Shown in pieces: positions 7,944-16,297 of a DNA stretch of 64,000 bases. The position numbers were made by a program, and so were the translations under genes. The DNA is from Lelliottia nimipressuralis. Lineage in GTDB: Bacteria > Pseudomonadota > Gammaproteobacteria > Enterobacterales > Enterobacteriaceae. The DNA lies in assembly GCF_004402045.1 (NCBI RefSeq), contig NZ_SOMG01000030.1:806001-870000 (forward strand), in the 5' to 3' direction. How positions within the stretch are numbered: position 1 is the stretch's first letter; every line of letters begins with the position of its first letter. The notes below the pieces were generated by a model. It was not told where the DNA came from. It ran no database searches and was given only the letters and a program-made list of their open reading frames with translations.

Positions 7944-10043
7944 CTACTTCGCACGCCGCGCAATAATCTCATCCGCAACATTCCGCGGGGCTTCCGCAAA
8001 ATGATGAAATTCCATCGTGTACGTCGCGCGTCCCTGGGACATTGAGCGCAAAGTCGTGGCGTAACCAAACATCTCGGCCAGCGGCACATCAGCACGAATA
8101 ATCTGGCTTCCGTACTGCTCTTCCATCCCCTGCACCATGCCGCGACGGGAGGAGAGATCGCCCATAATGTTGCCGGCGTACTCCTCTGGTGTTTCCACCT
8201 CCACGTGCATGATCGGCTCAAGAATCGCCGGATCCGCCCTGCGAGCGCCCTCTTTAAAGCCGTGGATCGCCGCCATGCGGAACGCCATCTCCGAGGAGTC
8301 GACTTCATGATACGAACCAAACGTCAGCGTCGCTTTGACATCAACAACCGGATACCCCGCCAGCACGCCGCTGTTCATGGCTTCCCGCAGCCCTTTCTCA
8401 ACGGACGGAATATACTCGCGCGGCACCACGCCGCCCTTGGTGGCATCTTCAAACGTAAAGCCACTGCCGGGTTCGGTCGGCTCAAGGCTCAGCACTACGT
8501 GACCGTACTGCCCTTTACCACCGGACTGACGGACAAATTTGCCTTCGATATCCTTCACCGCTTTACGCAAGGTTTCGCGGTAGGTTACCTGCGGGCGACC
8601 AATGTTCGCCTCGACGCCAAACTCACGCTTCATGCGGTCGACGATAATCTCAAGGTGTAGCTCACCCATCCCGGAGATAATGGTCTGGCCGGACTCTTCG
8701 TCAGTATGCAGGCGGAAAGACGGATCTTCCGCCGCAAGACGCTGCAGCGCGATCCCCATTTTCTCCTGATCGCCTTTCGTTTTCGGCTCGATCGCCAGCG
8801 AGATAACCGGATCCGGGAACTCCATCCGCTCAAGCGTGATCACCGCATTCGGGTCGGTTAAGGTATCCCCCGTGGTCACATCTTTCAGCCCAACGCAGGC
8901 CGCAATGTCCCCGGCGCGCAGTTCGTCCACCTCATGGCGATCGTTGGCATGCATCAGCACGATACGCCCGATACGCTCTTTCTTCCCTTTCACCGGGTTA
9001 TACACCGCGTCGCCTTTGCGCAGCACGCCAGAGTAAACGCGGATAAAGGTTAGCTGCCCGACGTACGGATCGCTCATCAGCTTAAACGCCAGCGCGGAGA
9101 ACGGCTCATCATCACTGGGATGGCGCTCGGCATGCTGCCCTTTTTCATCCACGCCATCAATCGCCGGCACGTCCAGCGGCGACGGCATCAGCTCAATGAC
9201 CGCATCGAGCATGCGCTGCACGCCTTTGTTTTTAAACGCGCTGCCGCACAGCATCGGCTGGATTTCACCCGAGATAGTGCGAATACGCAGCCCTCTGATG
9301 ATTTCCGCCTCCTCCAGATCGCCCGTCTCCAGGTATTTATCCATCAGATCGTCGCTGGCTTCCGCCGCCGCAGAGACCATTTTTTCCCGCCATTCCTGGG
9401 CGGTTTTCACTAAATCATCCGGCACGGGTGCGTAGGTGAACACCATGCCCTGGGTGGCATCGTCCCACAGAATGGTGCGCATCTTGATGAGATCCACCAC
9501 GCCGGTGAAATGCTCTTCCGCGCCAACCGGAATCACAATCGGTACCGGATTTGCCTTCAGGCGCTCCTGCATCATCCGCACGACGCGGAAGAAATCGGCA
9601 CCCGGACGGTCCATTTTGTTGACGAAGGCCAGACGCGGTACGTGATACTTATTCGCCTGACGCCAGACGGTTTCGGACTGAGGCTGCACGCCGCCAACGG
9701 AGTCATACACCATCACGGCACCGTCGAGTACGCGCATGGAACGTTCCACCTCAATGGTGAAATCCACGTGCCCAGGGGTATCGATGATGTTGATCCGGTG
9801 CGGTTCAAACCCTCTGTCCATACCCGGCCAGAAGCAGCTGACGGCCGCGGAGGTAATGGTGATCCCGCGCTCCTGCTCCTGCGCCATCCAGTCGGTGGTT
9901 GCCGCGCCATCGTGTACTTCGCCCAGCTTGTGGCTCATCCCGGTGTAAAACAGGATGCGCTCGGTGGTGGTCGTTTTACCGGCATCGATATGCGCGGAGA
10001 TACCGATGTTGCGATAACGTTCGAGAGGGATGGGTCGGGGCAT
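7944..10043 (-). CDS. Second elongation factor G (FusA paralogue)
   Basis: This is a full-length, 699-residue translational GTPase. The G1 motif AHIDAGKT is at 17-24, DTPGH (G3) at 88-92 and NKMD (G4) at 142-145. EF-G domains II-V follow, including the domain IV segment [10 protein letters not shown]. It is clearly EF-G, but it differs from housekeeping E. coli FusA at many positions and is not in the rpsL-rpsG-fusA-tuf operon. It stands alone, has its own terminator, and is divergent from a small ArsR-type regulator. Possible roles are translocation or ribosome recycling under stress, or a drug- or metal-related backup; the sequence does not decide. Confidence 0.93.
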   Translation of the reverse strand: MPRPIPLERYRNIGISAHIDAGKTTTTERILFYTGMSHKLGEVHDGAATTDWMAQEQERGITITSAAVSCFWPGMDRGFEPHRINIIDTPGHVDFTIEVERSMRVLDGAVMVYDSVGGVQPQSETVWRQANKYHVPRLAFVNKMDRPGADFFRVVRMMQERLKANPVPIVIPVGAEEHFTGVVDLIKMRTILWDDATQGMVFTYAPVPDDLVKTAQEWREKMVSAAAEASDDLMDKYLETGDLEEAEIIRGLRIRTISGEIQPMLCGSAFKNKGVQRMLDAVIELMPSPLDVPAIDGVDEKGQHAERHPSDDEPFSALAFKLMSDPYVGQLTFIRVYSGVLRKGDAVYNPVKGKKERIGRIVLMHANDRHEVDELRAGDIAACVGLKDVTTGDTLTDPNAVITLERMEFPDPVISLAIEPKTKGDQEKMGIALQRLAAEDPSFRLHTDEESGQTIISGMGELHLEIIVDRMKREFGVEANIGRPQVTYRETLRKAVKDIEGKFVRQSGGKGQYGHVVLSLEPTEPGSGFTFEDATKGGVVPREYIPSVEKGLREAMNSGVLAGYPVVDVKATLTFGSYHEVDSSEMAFRMAAIHGFKEGARRADPAILEPIMHVEVETPEEYAGNIMGDLSSRRGMVQGMEEQYGSQIIRADVPLAEMFGYATTLRSMSQGRATYTMEFHHFAEAPRNVADEIIARRAK

Positions 10044-10204
10044 GATATTTCCTTAAGTCTTTATGACCTGTATGTGACGACCGGGATGGTCGCGTATTCG
10101 TTCGTTTGCTATAATAGTCCTATTGTACGAGTATTATCGAACTATTTTTTAGTAGTTGACCTATTGTTGATATAGCTCAATCTGACGTCATACGCAGGAA
10201 AACG
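10044..10204. promoter_or_regulatory. Divergent promoter region between EF-G paralogue and ArsR-type gene
   Basis: The region is AT-rich and contains several short inverted repeats. These are ATAATA (10111-10116) paired with TATTAT (10132-10137), AATAG/CTATT across a 2-base gap at about 10112-10123, and TTGA-N6-TCAA at 10167-10180. A TATAAT hexamer lies at 10109-10114. Such repeats are plausible operators for the divergently encoded ArsR-type protein, which would then control both directions. Exact promoters are not resolved. Confidence 0.5.
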
Positions 10205-10507
10205 ATGATCCAAAACCATCCCGAAACTGAACAAATACTGCTGGAAAATGTGCTGTTTGCCCTCGGCAACCCGCTCCGGCTGTCGATTATTCGCCGGCTT
10301 GCCGACGGCAGCGAACTCAGCTGTAATGCGCTGCGCCCGGAAGATGTGGTGAAATCCACGATGACCCATCACTGGCGCGTGTTGCGCGACAGCGGGGTCA
10401 TCTGGCAGCGTCCGCAGGGACGAGAAAATATGATTTCGTTGCGCAGAGAGGAGCTGGATGCCCGTTTTCCAGGGCTGATGGAAATACTTTTGCGGGCTAA
10501 ATCATAA
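10205..10507 (+). CDS. ArsR-type winged-helix transcriptional regulator
   Basis: This is a 100-residue winged helix-turn-helix protein of the ArsR/SmtB type. The pattern LFALGNPLRLSIIRRLADG is followed by a recognition helix in KSTMTHHWRVLRDSGVI and a beta-wing (RPQGRENMISL). The usual metal-binding cysteine cluster (CxC) of ArsR is absent; the single cysteine is near residue 40. It is therefore more like a metal-independent ArsR regulator. A ribosome site AGGAAAACG precedes the ATG. It is divergent from the second EF-G gene and is the obvious candidate to control it. Confidence 0.85.
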   Translation: MIQNHPETEQILLENVLFALGNPLRLSIIRRLADGSELSCNALRPEDVVKSTMTHHWRVLRDSGVIWQRPQGRENMISLRREELDARFPGLMEILLRAKS

Positions 10508-10558
10508 GGAGGGGCCTGGTTTCCCCCGATCATTGCTGTCAGCGATATAATAGAAAAC

Positions 10559-10580
10559 GCCCCGTCAACATTTGAGGGGC
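10559..10580. terminator. Bidirectional terminator hairpin
   Basis: GCCCC (10559-10563) pairs with GGGGC (10576-10580), and TCAA with TTGA inside, leaving one unpaired G and a 3-base loop. On the minus strand the stem is followed by a T-rich tract. It lies between the convergent ArsR-type and GNAT genes. Confidence 0.75.
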
Positions 10581-10599
10581 ATCACGTCAGCCATGGGAT

Positions 10600-11055
10600 T
10601 TATCTTACGTGCATACGATATTCAATCATGCCGCTTTTTCTCGCAACCCAGTCATACAATCGTTGCCCGCGGTAATTCGCTTCATGCGTATGCCAGTAAA
10701 GATGAGCGGCATGGTGTTTTCTTGCTTCTCGCTGAACATATTCTATTAACTGTTTGCCAATGTGTTTGCCCCTGACAGCATCGCAAACATATAAATCTTC
10801 GAGGTAACAGTAATCGCTCTCAGCCCAGGTCGAGCGGTGAAAAAGGTAATGAGCAAAACCCACTATCTCACCATTAAGTCTCGCCACCACACAGAATAGC
10901 GGTTCAACGGGGCTGAAAAATCGTTGCCAGGTTCGTTGCGAAACAGCGCCTGAGAGATCGACCTGATAAAATTCCTGATATTTCCCCCACAGTGGCAACC
11001 AGCTTTCATAATCACCCTCCCGGACAGCCTCAATGGTCACAATCGTATTATTCAT
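10600..11055 (-). CDS. GNAT family N-acetyltransferase
   Basis: This is a 151-residue GNAT protein. The central block YCYLEDLYVCDAVRGKHIGKQLIEYV contains the acetyl-CoA pyrophosphate-binding R/Q-x-x-G-x-G/A-type turn (RGKHIG). The following ARKHHAAHLYWHTHEAN and GQRLYDW segments are motif B. The acceptor substrate cannot be inferred. It is divergent from the MocR-type regulator across about 190 bp and convergent with the ArsR-type gene. Confidence 0.85.
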   Translation of the reverse strand: MNNTIVTIEAVREGDYESWLPLWGKYQEFYQVDLSGAVSQRTWQRFFSPVEPLFCVVARLNGEIVGFAHYLFHRSTWAESDYCYLEDLYVCDAVRGKHIGKQLIEYVQREARKHHAAHLYWHTHEANYRGQRLYDWVARKSGMIEYRMHVR

Positions 11056-11246
11056 ACCAGCCTCGTTGTTTATTCATGATTCATTCTGGATTCCTGCATA
11101 TAGCACATCACGGCAGTCCTCCACGGTTTCGGGACGAGTGTATGCGCTAAATGGCACGGTGAGCCCCGCCAATTTTCGCAAATGAAGCAGACCAATTTTA
11201 CCGTATTGTTTTAGAATGAAGGCCACACGAGGGAGAGTGGAAAAAA

Positions 11247-12725
11247 ATGTTTAAGCACGCACAGCTTGAAACGGTTAAGGCATGGATAATTGATCCTTCA
11301 AACGGATCGCTGCCCCTTCATGAACGGATCCAGAGAGCGATACGGACTCTGATACTGGAAGGGATCTTATCTCACGGTAAGGCCCTCCCTGCTTCACGTG
11401 CGCTGGCTACCTCACTGAATGTTTCCCGGGATACGATTGAAGCAGCCTATTCCAGCCTGCATGCAGAAGGTTTTATTGAGCGACAAACGGGCAGAGGAAG
11501 CTTTGTCTCTTCCAGCGCGCGATGTTTAAAACCCCATTCCCGACAGCATCATCCAGCCGCAGAGAGACGAAAAGCAAACCTCAGCGCCCGTGGAAAGGTC
11601 ATCTATGAAAGTGGCGGGATCCGCGAATTTTCTTCGCCCCGCCCGCTGGCGCCAGGTATCCCCGAGACCCGCATGTTTCCCATTCCAACCTGGGAGCGCC
11701 TTCAGCGGCAGGTCCTGAAGGAATATCAACACCGAATATTAGAGCAAAGTCCTCCGCAGGGCATGGAACGCCTGCGGAGAGCGATCGCGGAATACGTCAA
11801 TCTTGAGCGCGGAACGCGAGCGAGGGCTGAACAGGTCATCATTCTGACAAGTTCTCAACAGGCGCTTGCTCTCTGTTCCCACGTGCTGATGGACGCCGGG
11901 GATGGCATTGTCATTGAAGATCCCTGCTATCAAGGGGCACACAAAGCGTTTAACGCTGCCGGACTGCAGCGTATTCCGGTTCCTCTTGACGATAAAGGCC
12001 TCTCTGTTGACGCACTGAATTCTCTGACCGAGCCTGCCAGAGCTATCTACCTTACGCCTTCTCATCAGTATCCTACCGGGGTGACGCTCTCTCTTGACCG
12101 ACGACTGGCTGTCATTGACTGGGCAAATCGTCACTCCGCCTGGATCATTGAGGATGACTATGACAGTGAGTTTCACTACGAGGGAAAGCCTATGGCCTGT
12201 CTTCAGGGGCTTGATGCTTACAACCGGACGATTTATATCGGCACGTTCACCAAGTCCCTGTTTCCCGGGCTGCGTATTGCGTACATGATCGTTCCCTCAG
12301 AACTGACAGAGCCCCTGACCATGGCCAGGACATTAATGGACGGCCATACCGCTTCAATCACCCAACTGACGCTGGCTAAATTTTTGGAGGGAGGGCATTT
12401 TGGTGCCTATATTCGCAAGATGCGGAGCGTTTATGTTGCTCGTCGCGACAAACTGGCTAGCCTGATGGACGAGTATCTTTCTGATTATGTTGTGTACGTA
12501 ACACCAACAGGTGGCATGCAGATGCCTTGTCACCTCAGGAACGGCATATCCGAGAAGGAGATTGCCGCCGCCGCCCGCCGCGCAAATGTTGATATATTAG
12601 GGCTTACCGGTTTATATGCGGGCAGCCCCGTAACCAGCGGTTTTTTAATGGGATTTGCCGCTTACACGGACAGGGAAATGGAAGACGCAGTAAAAAAAAT
12701 GGCGGCAATTTTCCGTCTTGCTTAA
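11247..12725 (+). CDS. MocR-type (GntR/aminotransferase fusion) regulator
   Basis: The 492-residue protein has a GntR winged-helix domain at about residues 18-90 (LPLHERIQRAIRTLILEG...SLHAEGFIERQTGRGSFV). A fold-type I PLP-dependent aminotransferase-like domain follows. The PLP lysine is Lys336 in GTFTKSLFPG, and the family EDDYDSEF segment is present. MocR proteins such as PdxR and GabR use PLP or PLP-amino-acid adducts as the signal. The target is unknown; the divergent GNAT gene is a candidate. The start follows GAGGGAG with a slightly long spacer. Confidence 0.9.
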   Translation: MFKHAQLETVKAWIIDPSNGSLPLHERIQRAIRTLILEGILSHGKALPASRALATSLNVSRDTIEAAYSSLHAEGFIERQTGRGSFVSSSARCLKPHSRQHHPAAERRKANLSARGKVIYESGGIREFSSPRPLAPGIPETRMFPIPTWERLQRQVLKEYQHRILEQSPPQGMERLRRAIAEYVNLERGTRARAEQVIILTSSQQALALCSHVLMDAGDGIVIEDPCYQGAHKAFNAAGLQRIPVPLDDKGLSVDALNSLTEPARAIYLTPSHQYPTGVTLSLDRRLAVIDWANRHSAWIIEDDYDSEFHYEGKPMACLQGLDAYNRTIYIGTFTKSLFPGLRIAYMIVPSELTEPLTMARTLMDGHTASITQLTLAKFLEGGHFGAYIRKMRSVYVARRDKLASLMDEYLSDYVVYVTPTGGMQMPCHLRNGISEKEIAAAARRANVDILGLTGLYAGSPVTSGFLMGFAAYTDREMEDAVKKMAAIFRLA

Positions 12726-12763
12726 GGAAATACTGTTGCAGGCGCGTCAGGCCCATTATTGCC

Positions 12764-12783
12764 GGGAGGTCATAGCACCTCCC
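12764..12783. terminator. Hairpin between convergent genes
   Basis: GGGAGGT (12764-12770) and ACCTCCC (12777-12783) form a perfect 7-bp stem around a 6-base loop. It sits between the MocR-type gene and the convergent tautomerase gene, so it can serve both. It lacks a strong T-run. Confidence 0.65.
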
Positions 12784-12792
12784 GACCTCTCA

Positions 12793-13029
12793 TCAGGACG
12801 CCTGCGTCGACGCGAATTTCTTCGCAATCATTTCAGCGTTGGGCTGTAATCCCCCCAGGCTCCACTGCTCAGGGTCGTGCTCATCAATCCGGATCCAGAC
12901 CGAGCGCCGGAACTCCGGATCCCCTCTTCCCTCGATTTCCACCATTAAGTCCGTCATCCGGCGCAGCAGCTCGCTCTTCTGCTCGTCGTTCATGATCCCT
13001 TTAATCGTTTGTACATTCACAAAAGGCAT
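12793..13029 (-). CDS. Small tautomerase-family enzyme
   Basis: This 78-residue protein of the 4-oxalocrotonate tautomerase superfamily begins MPFVNVQTIKG, so Met removal exposes the catalytic Pro1. The mid-protein stretch DEQKSELLRRMTDLMVEI and the later SVWIRIDEHDPEQW match the beta-alpha-beta family pattern. It is related to, but distinct from, pptA further along (19224-19454). It is divergent from an HxlR regulator with only about 60 bp between starts, a common pairing in which the regulator controls the tautomerase. The substrate is unknown. Confidence 0.87.
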   Translation of the reverse strand: MPFVNVQTIKGIMNDEQKSELLRRMTDLMVEIEGRGDPEFRRSVWIRIDEHDPEQWSLGGLQPNAEMIAKKFASTQAS

Positions 13030-13089
13030 TGTATTCTCCCTATCACCAAGGTCTAAAAATCATACTTAGGTTAGAAAGGAAAACATCCG

Positions 13090-13551
13090 GTGTCAAAAGA
13101 TAAATCGTTGCCTTACCTCTCGCCCGAACTGTGCGGTCTGGCTGAAGGGGCCAAAATCGTGGGCGATCAATGGATTTTACTGATCCTGAGGGAGGCATTT
13201 TATGGGGTGACGCGCTTTGAAACCATGCGAAGCCATACCGGGATCACGAAACAGACGTTAGCGACGCGTTTAAAGCAGATGACGGAGCTGGGGTTGCTTT
13301 CCCGAATACCTTACCGGGAAGAAGGTGAACGGGAACGCTATGAATACCAGCTTACCGATAAAAGCCGCACCCTTGCCCCGGTGCTTCTGTCGCTGATGGA
13401 ATGGGGGCACAAACATGTGTTACACACCGCGCCGCATTTAACCCTGGTGGACAGCGAAACGGGGGATCCGTTGCATATTGGCTACGTGAATACGCGGGGT
13501 CAGGAGGTGAAACAAAATCATGTTCACATTGTGCCGTCAACCAGGGGGTAA
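13090..13551 (+). CDS. HxlR-family winged-helix regulator
   Basis: The 153-residue protein contains the HxlR signature: LCGLAEGAKIVGDQWILLILREAFYGVTRFETM, then the recognition region GITKQTLATRLKQMTELGLLSRIPY and wing. The start is GTG at 13090, with GAAAGGAAAAC upstream acting as the ribosome site. HxlR members often sense aldehydes, quinones or redox state. It is divergent from the small tautomerase gene, its likely target. The C-terminal 50 residues after EWGHKHV extend past the DNA-binding core and could take part in sensing. Confidence 0.88.
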   Translation: MSKDKSLPYLSPELCGLAEGAKIVGDQWILLILREAFYGVTRFETMRSHTGITKQTLATRLKQMTELGLLSRIPYREEGERERYEYQLTDKSRTLAPVLLSLMEWGHKHVLHTAPHLTLVDSETGDPLHIGYVNTRGQEVKQNHVHIVPSTRG

Positions 13552-13575
13552 GCCCGGCGATGTCGCCCGGCTTAC
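13548..13575. terminator. Hairpin between convergent hxlR-type and 2HCT carrier genes
   Basis: GTAAGCC (13548-13554) pairs with GGCTTAC (13569-13575), and inside it GGCGA pairs with TCGCC, with one mismatch between the two blocks. It overlaps the last bases of the HxlR gene and precedes the stop of the convergent carrier gene. Confidence 0.65.
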
Positions 13576-13585
13576 CCGCATCACG

Positions 13586-14911
13586 TTACATGATCCATCC
13601 CATCAGCAGCGTGGCAACGATCACCGTCGACGCGCCGCCGATGCGGGTGGCAATCTGTGCAAACGGCATGAGCGACATCCGGTTAGAGGCGGACAAAATG
13701 GCCACGTCCCCTGTCCCGCCCAGACCGCTGTGGCAGCAGGTCACAATAGCGGCTTCCACAGGATACATATTCAGACGCGACGCAATAAAGTAGCCGCTCA
13801 GCGCCATCGCAATCACGACCGAACCGCACACCACTACGTACCCCACCGAGAAGACCGACACCACGCTCTCGAGCGGCACATATAACATCCCGAGGCCGAT
13901 CATCAGCGGCCAGACAAGCGCAGCCGAGACGAATTTATAGCAACTGTGCGCGCCCTGCTCCATGGACGCCGGGATAACCCTGAAGTATTTACACAAAACG
14001 GCAATCAGGATCATCAGCACCGGGCCGGGAATGTGGACCAGTTTTTCAAACAGCCCTCCGACGATGAAAAACGCGCACACCATCAGCAACCCGCCGCCCA
14101 TCAGATGAAAATCCGTCTGTTGAGCACTTTGCGCCCCGGCAAACAGGCTAGCGTCTTCTTTGCTCCGCGTGAGCATACCGTTACCCGAAAGCGCGGGACG
14201 TTTCGCCCCGAGACGCGCCAGCGAGCCGGCACAAATTATGGCGAAGATATTTCCCACGACCGCAGCGGGTGCCAGCTGAGCAACGTAGACGTCCGGCGTT
14301 TGTCCCAGTATGGCCGAATAGGCCAGGGACAGGGGCAAAATCCCCTCGCCAATCCCGCCGCCAATAATCGGAACGATGATAAAGAAGAACGTGTGGTAAG
14401 GGGTATAACCAAACAGCGACCCCACAATGAGCCCGCTCAGCACAGCCATGAATGTTCCTGCCGCCAGCGGAACAAACATGCGCATCATCCCCTGGATCAG
14501 CAGCACCCGGTTCATTCCCAGAATACTGCCGACCACCAGGCAAGCGATGACGAAATAGAGCAGATTCGCCTCTTTCATCAGCAGATGCACCGTACCAAGG
14601 GTATGTTTGTCGAAGACGCCAAAATAGACCAGCACGGAGGGCACCATCAGGCACAGAATTGCCGGACCGCCGATATCCTTCAGCAGGGGGATTTGACGCC
14701 CCACTTTGGCAAACGCGAAACCGAGGGTCATGATGACCGCAAGTCCACCAATCATATTTTTCGGCAGCAGCCCTGCCCAGGCGGACGTCGCCACAATGGC
14801 GGCAATCCCGACAAACAGCATCAGCGGGACCGCGCCAACCTCGGTATTGTTGAGTCCAAAGGCGAAACGCGAGGTCGGCAGCGCAGAAGTCGGTACAGGA
14901 TTATCTTTCAT
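13586..14911 (-). CDS. 2-hydroxycarboxylate (malate/citrate):cation symporter, CitS/CimH family
   Basis: This is an inner-membrane carrier of 441 residues. The 2HCT reentrant-loop signatures are visible: IIGGGIGEGILPLS about mid-protein and CCHSGLGGTGDVAILSASNRMSLMPFAQIATRIGG near the C terminus, the latter containing the conserved substrate-binding arginine. The family couples uptake of malate or citrate to Na+ or H+. An upstream in-frame ATG at 14998 exists, but the ATG at 14911 has AGGTGA before it and gives the normal N terminus. It is divergent from an AEC carrier plus malic enzyme, making a C4-dicarboxylate or citrate use module. Confidence 0.9.
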   Translation of the reverse strand: MKDNPVPTSALPTSRFAFGLNNTEVGAVPLMLFVGIAAIVATSAWAGLLPKNMIGGLAVIMTLGFAFAKVGRQIPLLKDIGGPAILCLMVPSVLVYFGVFDKHTLGTVHLLMKEANLLYFVIACLVVGSILGMNRVLLIQGMMRMFVPLAAGTFMAVLSGLIVGSLFGYTPYHTFFFIIVPIIGGGIGEGILPLSLAYSAILGQTPDVYVAQLAPAAVVGNIFAIICAGSLARLGAKRPALSGNGMLTRSKEDASLFAGAQSAQQTDFHLMGGGLLMVCAFFIVGGLFEKLVHIPGPVLMILIAVLCKYFRVIPASMEQGAHSCYKFVSAALVWPLMIGLGMLYVPLESVVSVFSVGYVVVCGSVVIAMALSGYFIASRLNMYPVEAAIVTCCHSGLGGTGDVAILSASNRMSLMPFAQIATRIGGASTVIVATLLMGWIM

Positions 14912-15317
14912 ATAATCACCTGAAAATTGTGTTCGGATATGCAGAGAAAGGAATAAACTGGAACTATTCCTGATACGAATAAATGTTCTTAAATACAAAT
15001 AATGACTTAGATGGCCTTTTCTAAAAACAGGCTCACTGTGAAATTATCACGGGCTTATCAGGAGAAATGTGAACAATACTCCCCTTTCTCTTTAAATAAC
15101 TTAATTCACCATTAAGTAACTAAAGTTATTTATGGCTGCTAATGTCGTTTTCTTGCGTCTTATCAATTTTTAACGAAAGTATTACTTATCCAACTAATGC
15201 AATCTTTTTGAAATTAATAAAACCAGAGAGAGTGTGACCCTTGTCACTCCTGCCCTGCTATCTAACCGCTAGATTAGCGCTGCAACAAAACACATAAAAT
15301 ACCCTACAGGAAATACT
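14912..15317. other. Divergent intergenic region of the malate/citrate module
   Basis: About 400 bp of AT-rich DNA separate the 2HCT carrier and the AEC carrier. I see no open frame with gene-like composition. It contains a good CRP-like site (15233-15248) and should hold both promoters. A near-palindrome TGTGA-N5-TCACG at about 15037-15051 has one base too few for CRP. Confidence 0.6.
15233..15248. promoter_or_regulatory. CRP-like binding site upstream of AEC carrier
   Basis: TGTGACCCTTGTCACT matches the CRP consensus TGTGA-N6-TCACA at nine of ten core positions. It lies 70 bp before the AEC carrier start, a distance compatible with class I or II activation. Catabolite control of malate/citrate use is known in enterics; binding here is inferred. 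Confidence 0.6.
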
Positions 15318-16265
15318 ATGCCTTCATTACTATTACAGTCACTGTTTCCGCTCGTCTTTATCATGTTACTTGGATGGCTAAGTGGAAAGCTGGGATATTC
15401 CCGGCGTGAAGATGCAAACGTCATGGCAACCGTGGTGATTCGTTTTGCCCTGCCTTTCCATCTTTTTATTGGTGCATTGCATACCGATCCCAATAAAATT
15501 AAAAACCTGACGTTTATGGCCGTTTTGGTTGTCGGTTTAATGGGGTCTTATTTACTGACGTTATTTATTTCACGCTATGTTTTTCGCCACGATATCAAAA
15601 CCAGCGCCATTCAGTCTCTGGTTTGCGCCTTTCCTGATATGGCCTACTTCGGCGCGCCGGTTCTGGCGGTATTGATTGGGCCAGAAGGTTTTATCGGCGT
15701 CCTGATTGGCAATATTATCACGAGCGTTATCATGATCCCTCTGACTATCGTCCTGATTCGTATGGGGGATAAAAACGGTCATGACGGCCTGGAGGCACTA
15801 CACCCGGGCACGATGATTGTGCAGAATCTTATCAAAGCGGCACGTAATCCTATCGTCTGGATACCGGTCTCCGGCGTGCTGCTCAGTCTGGCCGGCGTGC
15901 AGATCCCGTCTATTCTCAGCATGCCCATTGAGATGGTGGGTAAGGTTTCAGGCGGACTTTCCCTGTTTGCCCTCGGCCTGCTGTTTTACGGTGAGCGTCC
16001 AAAGCTGAATGTGCAGACCTTTACCAATATCAGTATTAAAAACCTTATTCAGCCGGCGATGATGGCCGCCGCAGGGCTCGCCTTTGGCCTTAGCCATACC
16101 CTACTGCAGCAGGTTGTTATTATTGGCGCGACGCCTTCCGCTATCGCCGCGGGCATGTTTGCGTTACGCAGTGATACCTATATTGATACTGCTTCCTCAT
16201 CCATCTTAATTGGTACTGCCGTCGGGGTCGTGACCGAAGGCATTATGATCTATTTCATCTCTTAA
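15318..16265 (+). CDS. AEC-family transporter (malate permease MleP-like)
   Basis: The 315-residue protein is an auxin-efflux-carrier-family membrane protein with about ten hydrophobic segments and a central charged loop around residues 150-180 (MGDKNGHDGLEALHPG). Bacterial AEC members such as MleP and MdcF move malate, lactate or malonate. The gene lies 32 bp before a malic enzyme on the same strand, so the pair is very likely an operon for malate uptake and decarboxylation. The N terminus MPSLLLQSLFPLVFIMLLG is typical, and AGGAAATACT precedes the start. Confidence 0.87.
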   Translation: MPSLLLQSLFPLVFIMLLGWLSGKLGYSRREDANVMATVVIRFALPFHLFIGALHTDPNKIKNLTFMAVLVVGLMGSYLLTLFISRYVFRHDIKTSAIQSLVCAFPDMAYFGAPVLAVLIGPEGFIGVLIGNIITSVIMIPLTIVLIRMGDKNGHDGLEALHPGTMIVQNLIKAARNPIVWIPVSGVLLSLAGVQIPSILSMPIEMVGKVSGGLSLFALGLLFYGERPKLNVQTFTNISIKNLIQPAMMAAAGLAFGLSHTLLQQVVIIGATPSAIAAGMFALRSDTYIDTASSSILIGTAVGVVTEGIMIYFIS

Positions 16266-16297
16266 TCTGTTTTATTTAAAAAATTCAGGAGTTAACT

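Noticed and set aside
13946..14923. Open frame of 325 codons opposite the 2HCT carrier gene
   Set aside because: The minus strand clearly encodes a CitS-family carrier; the antisense product is rich in His, Gln and Arg with no domain.
15037..15051. TGTGA-N5-TCACG as a second CRP site
   Set aside because: The spacer is five bases instead of six, so CRP binding is not expected; the site at 15233-15248 has correct spacing.
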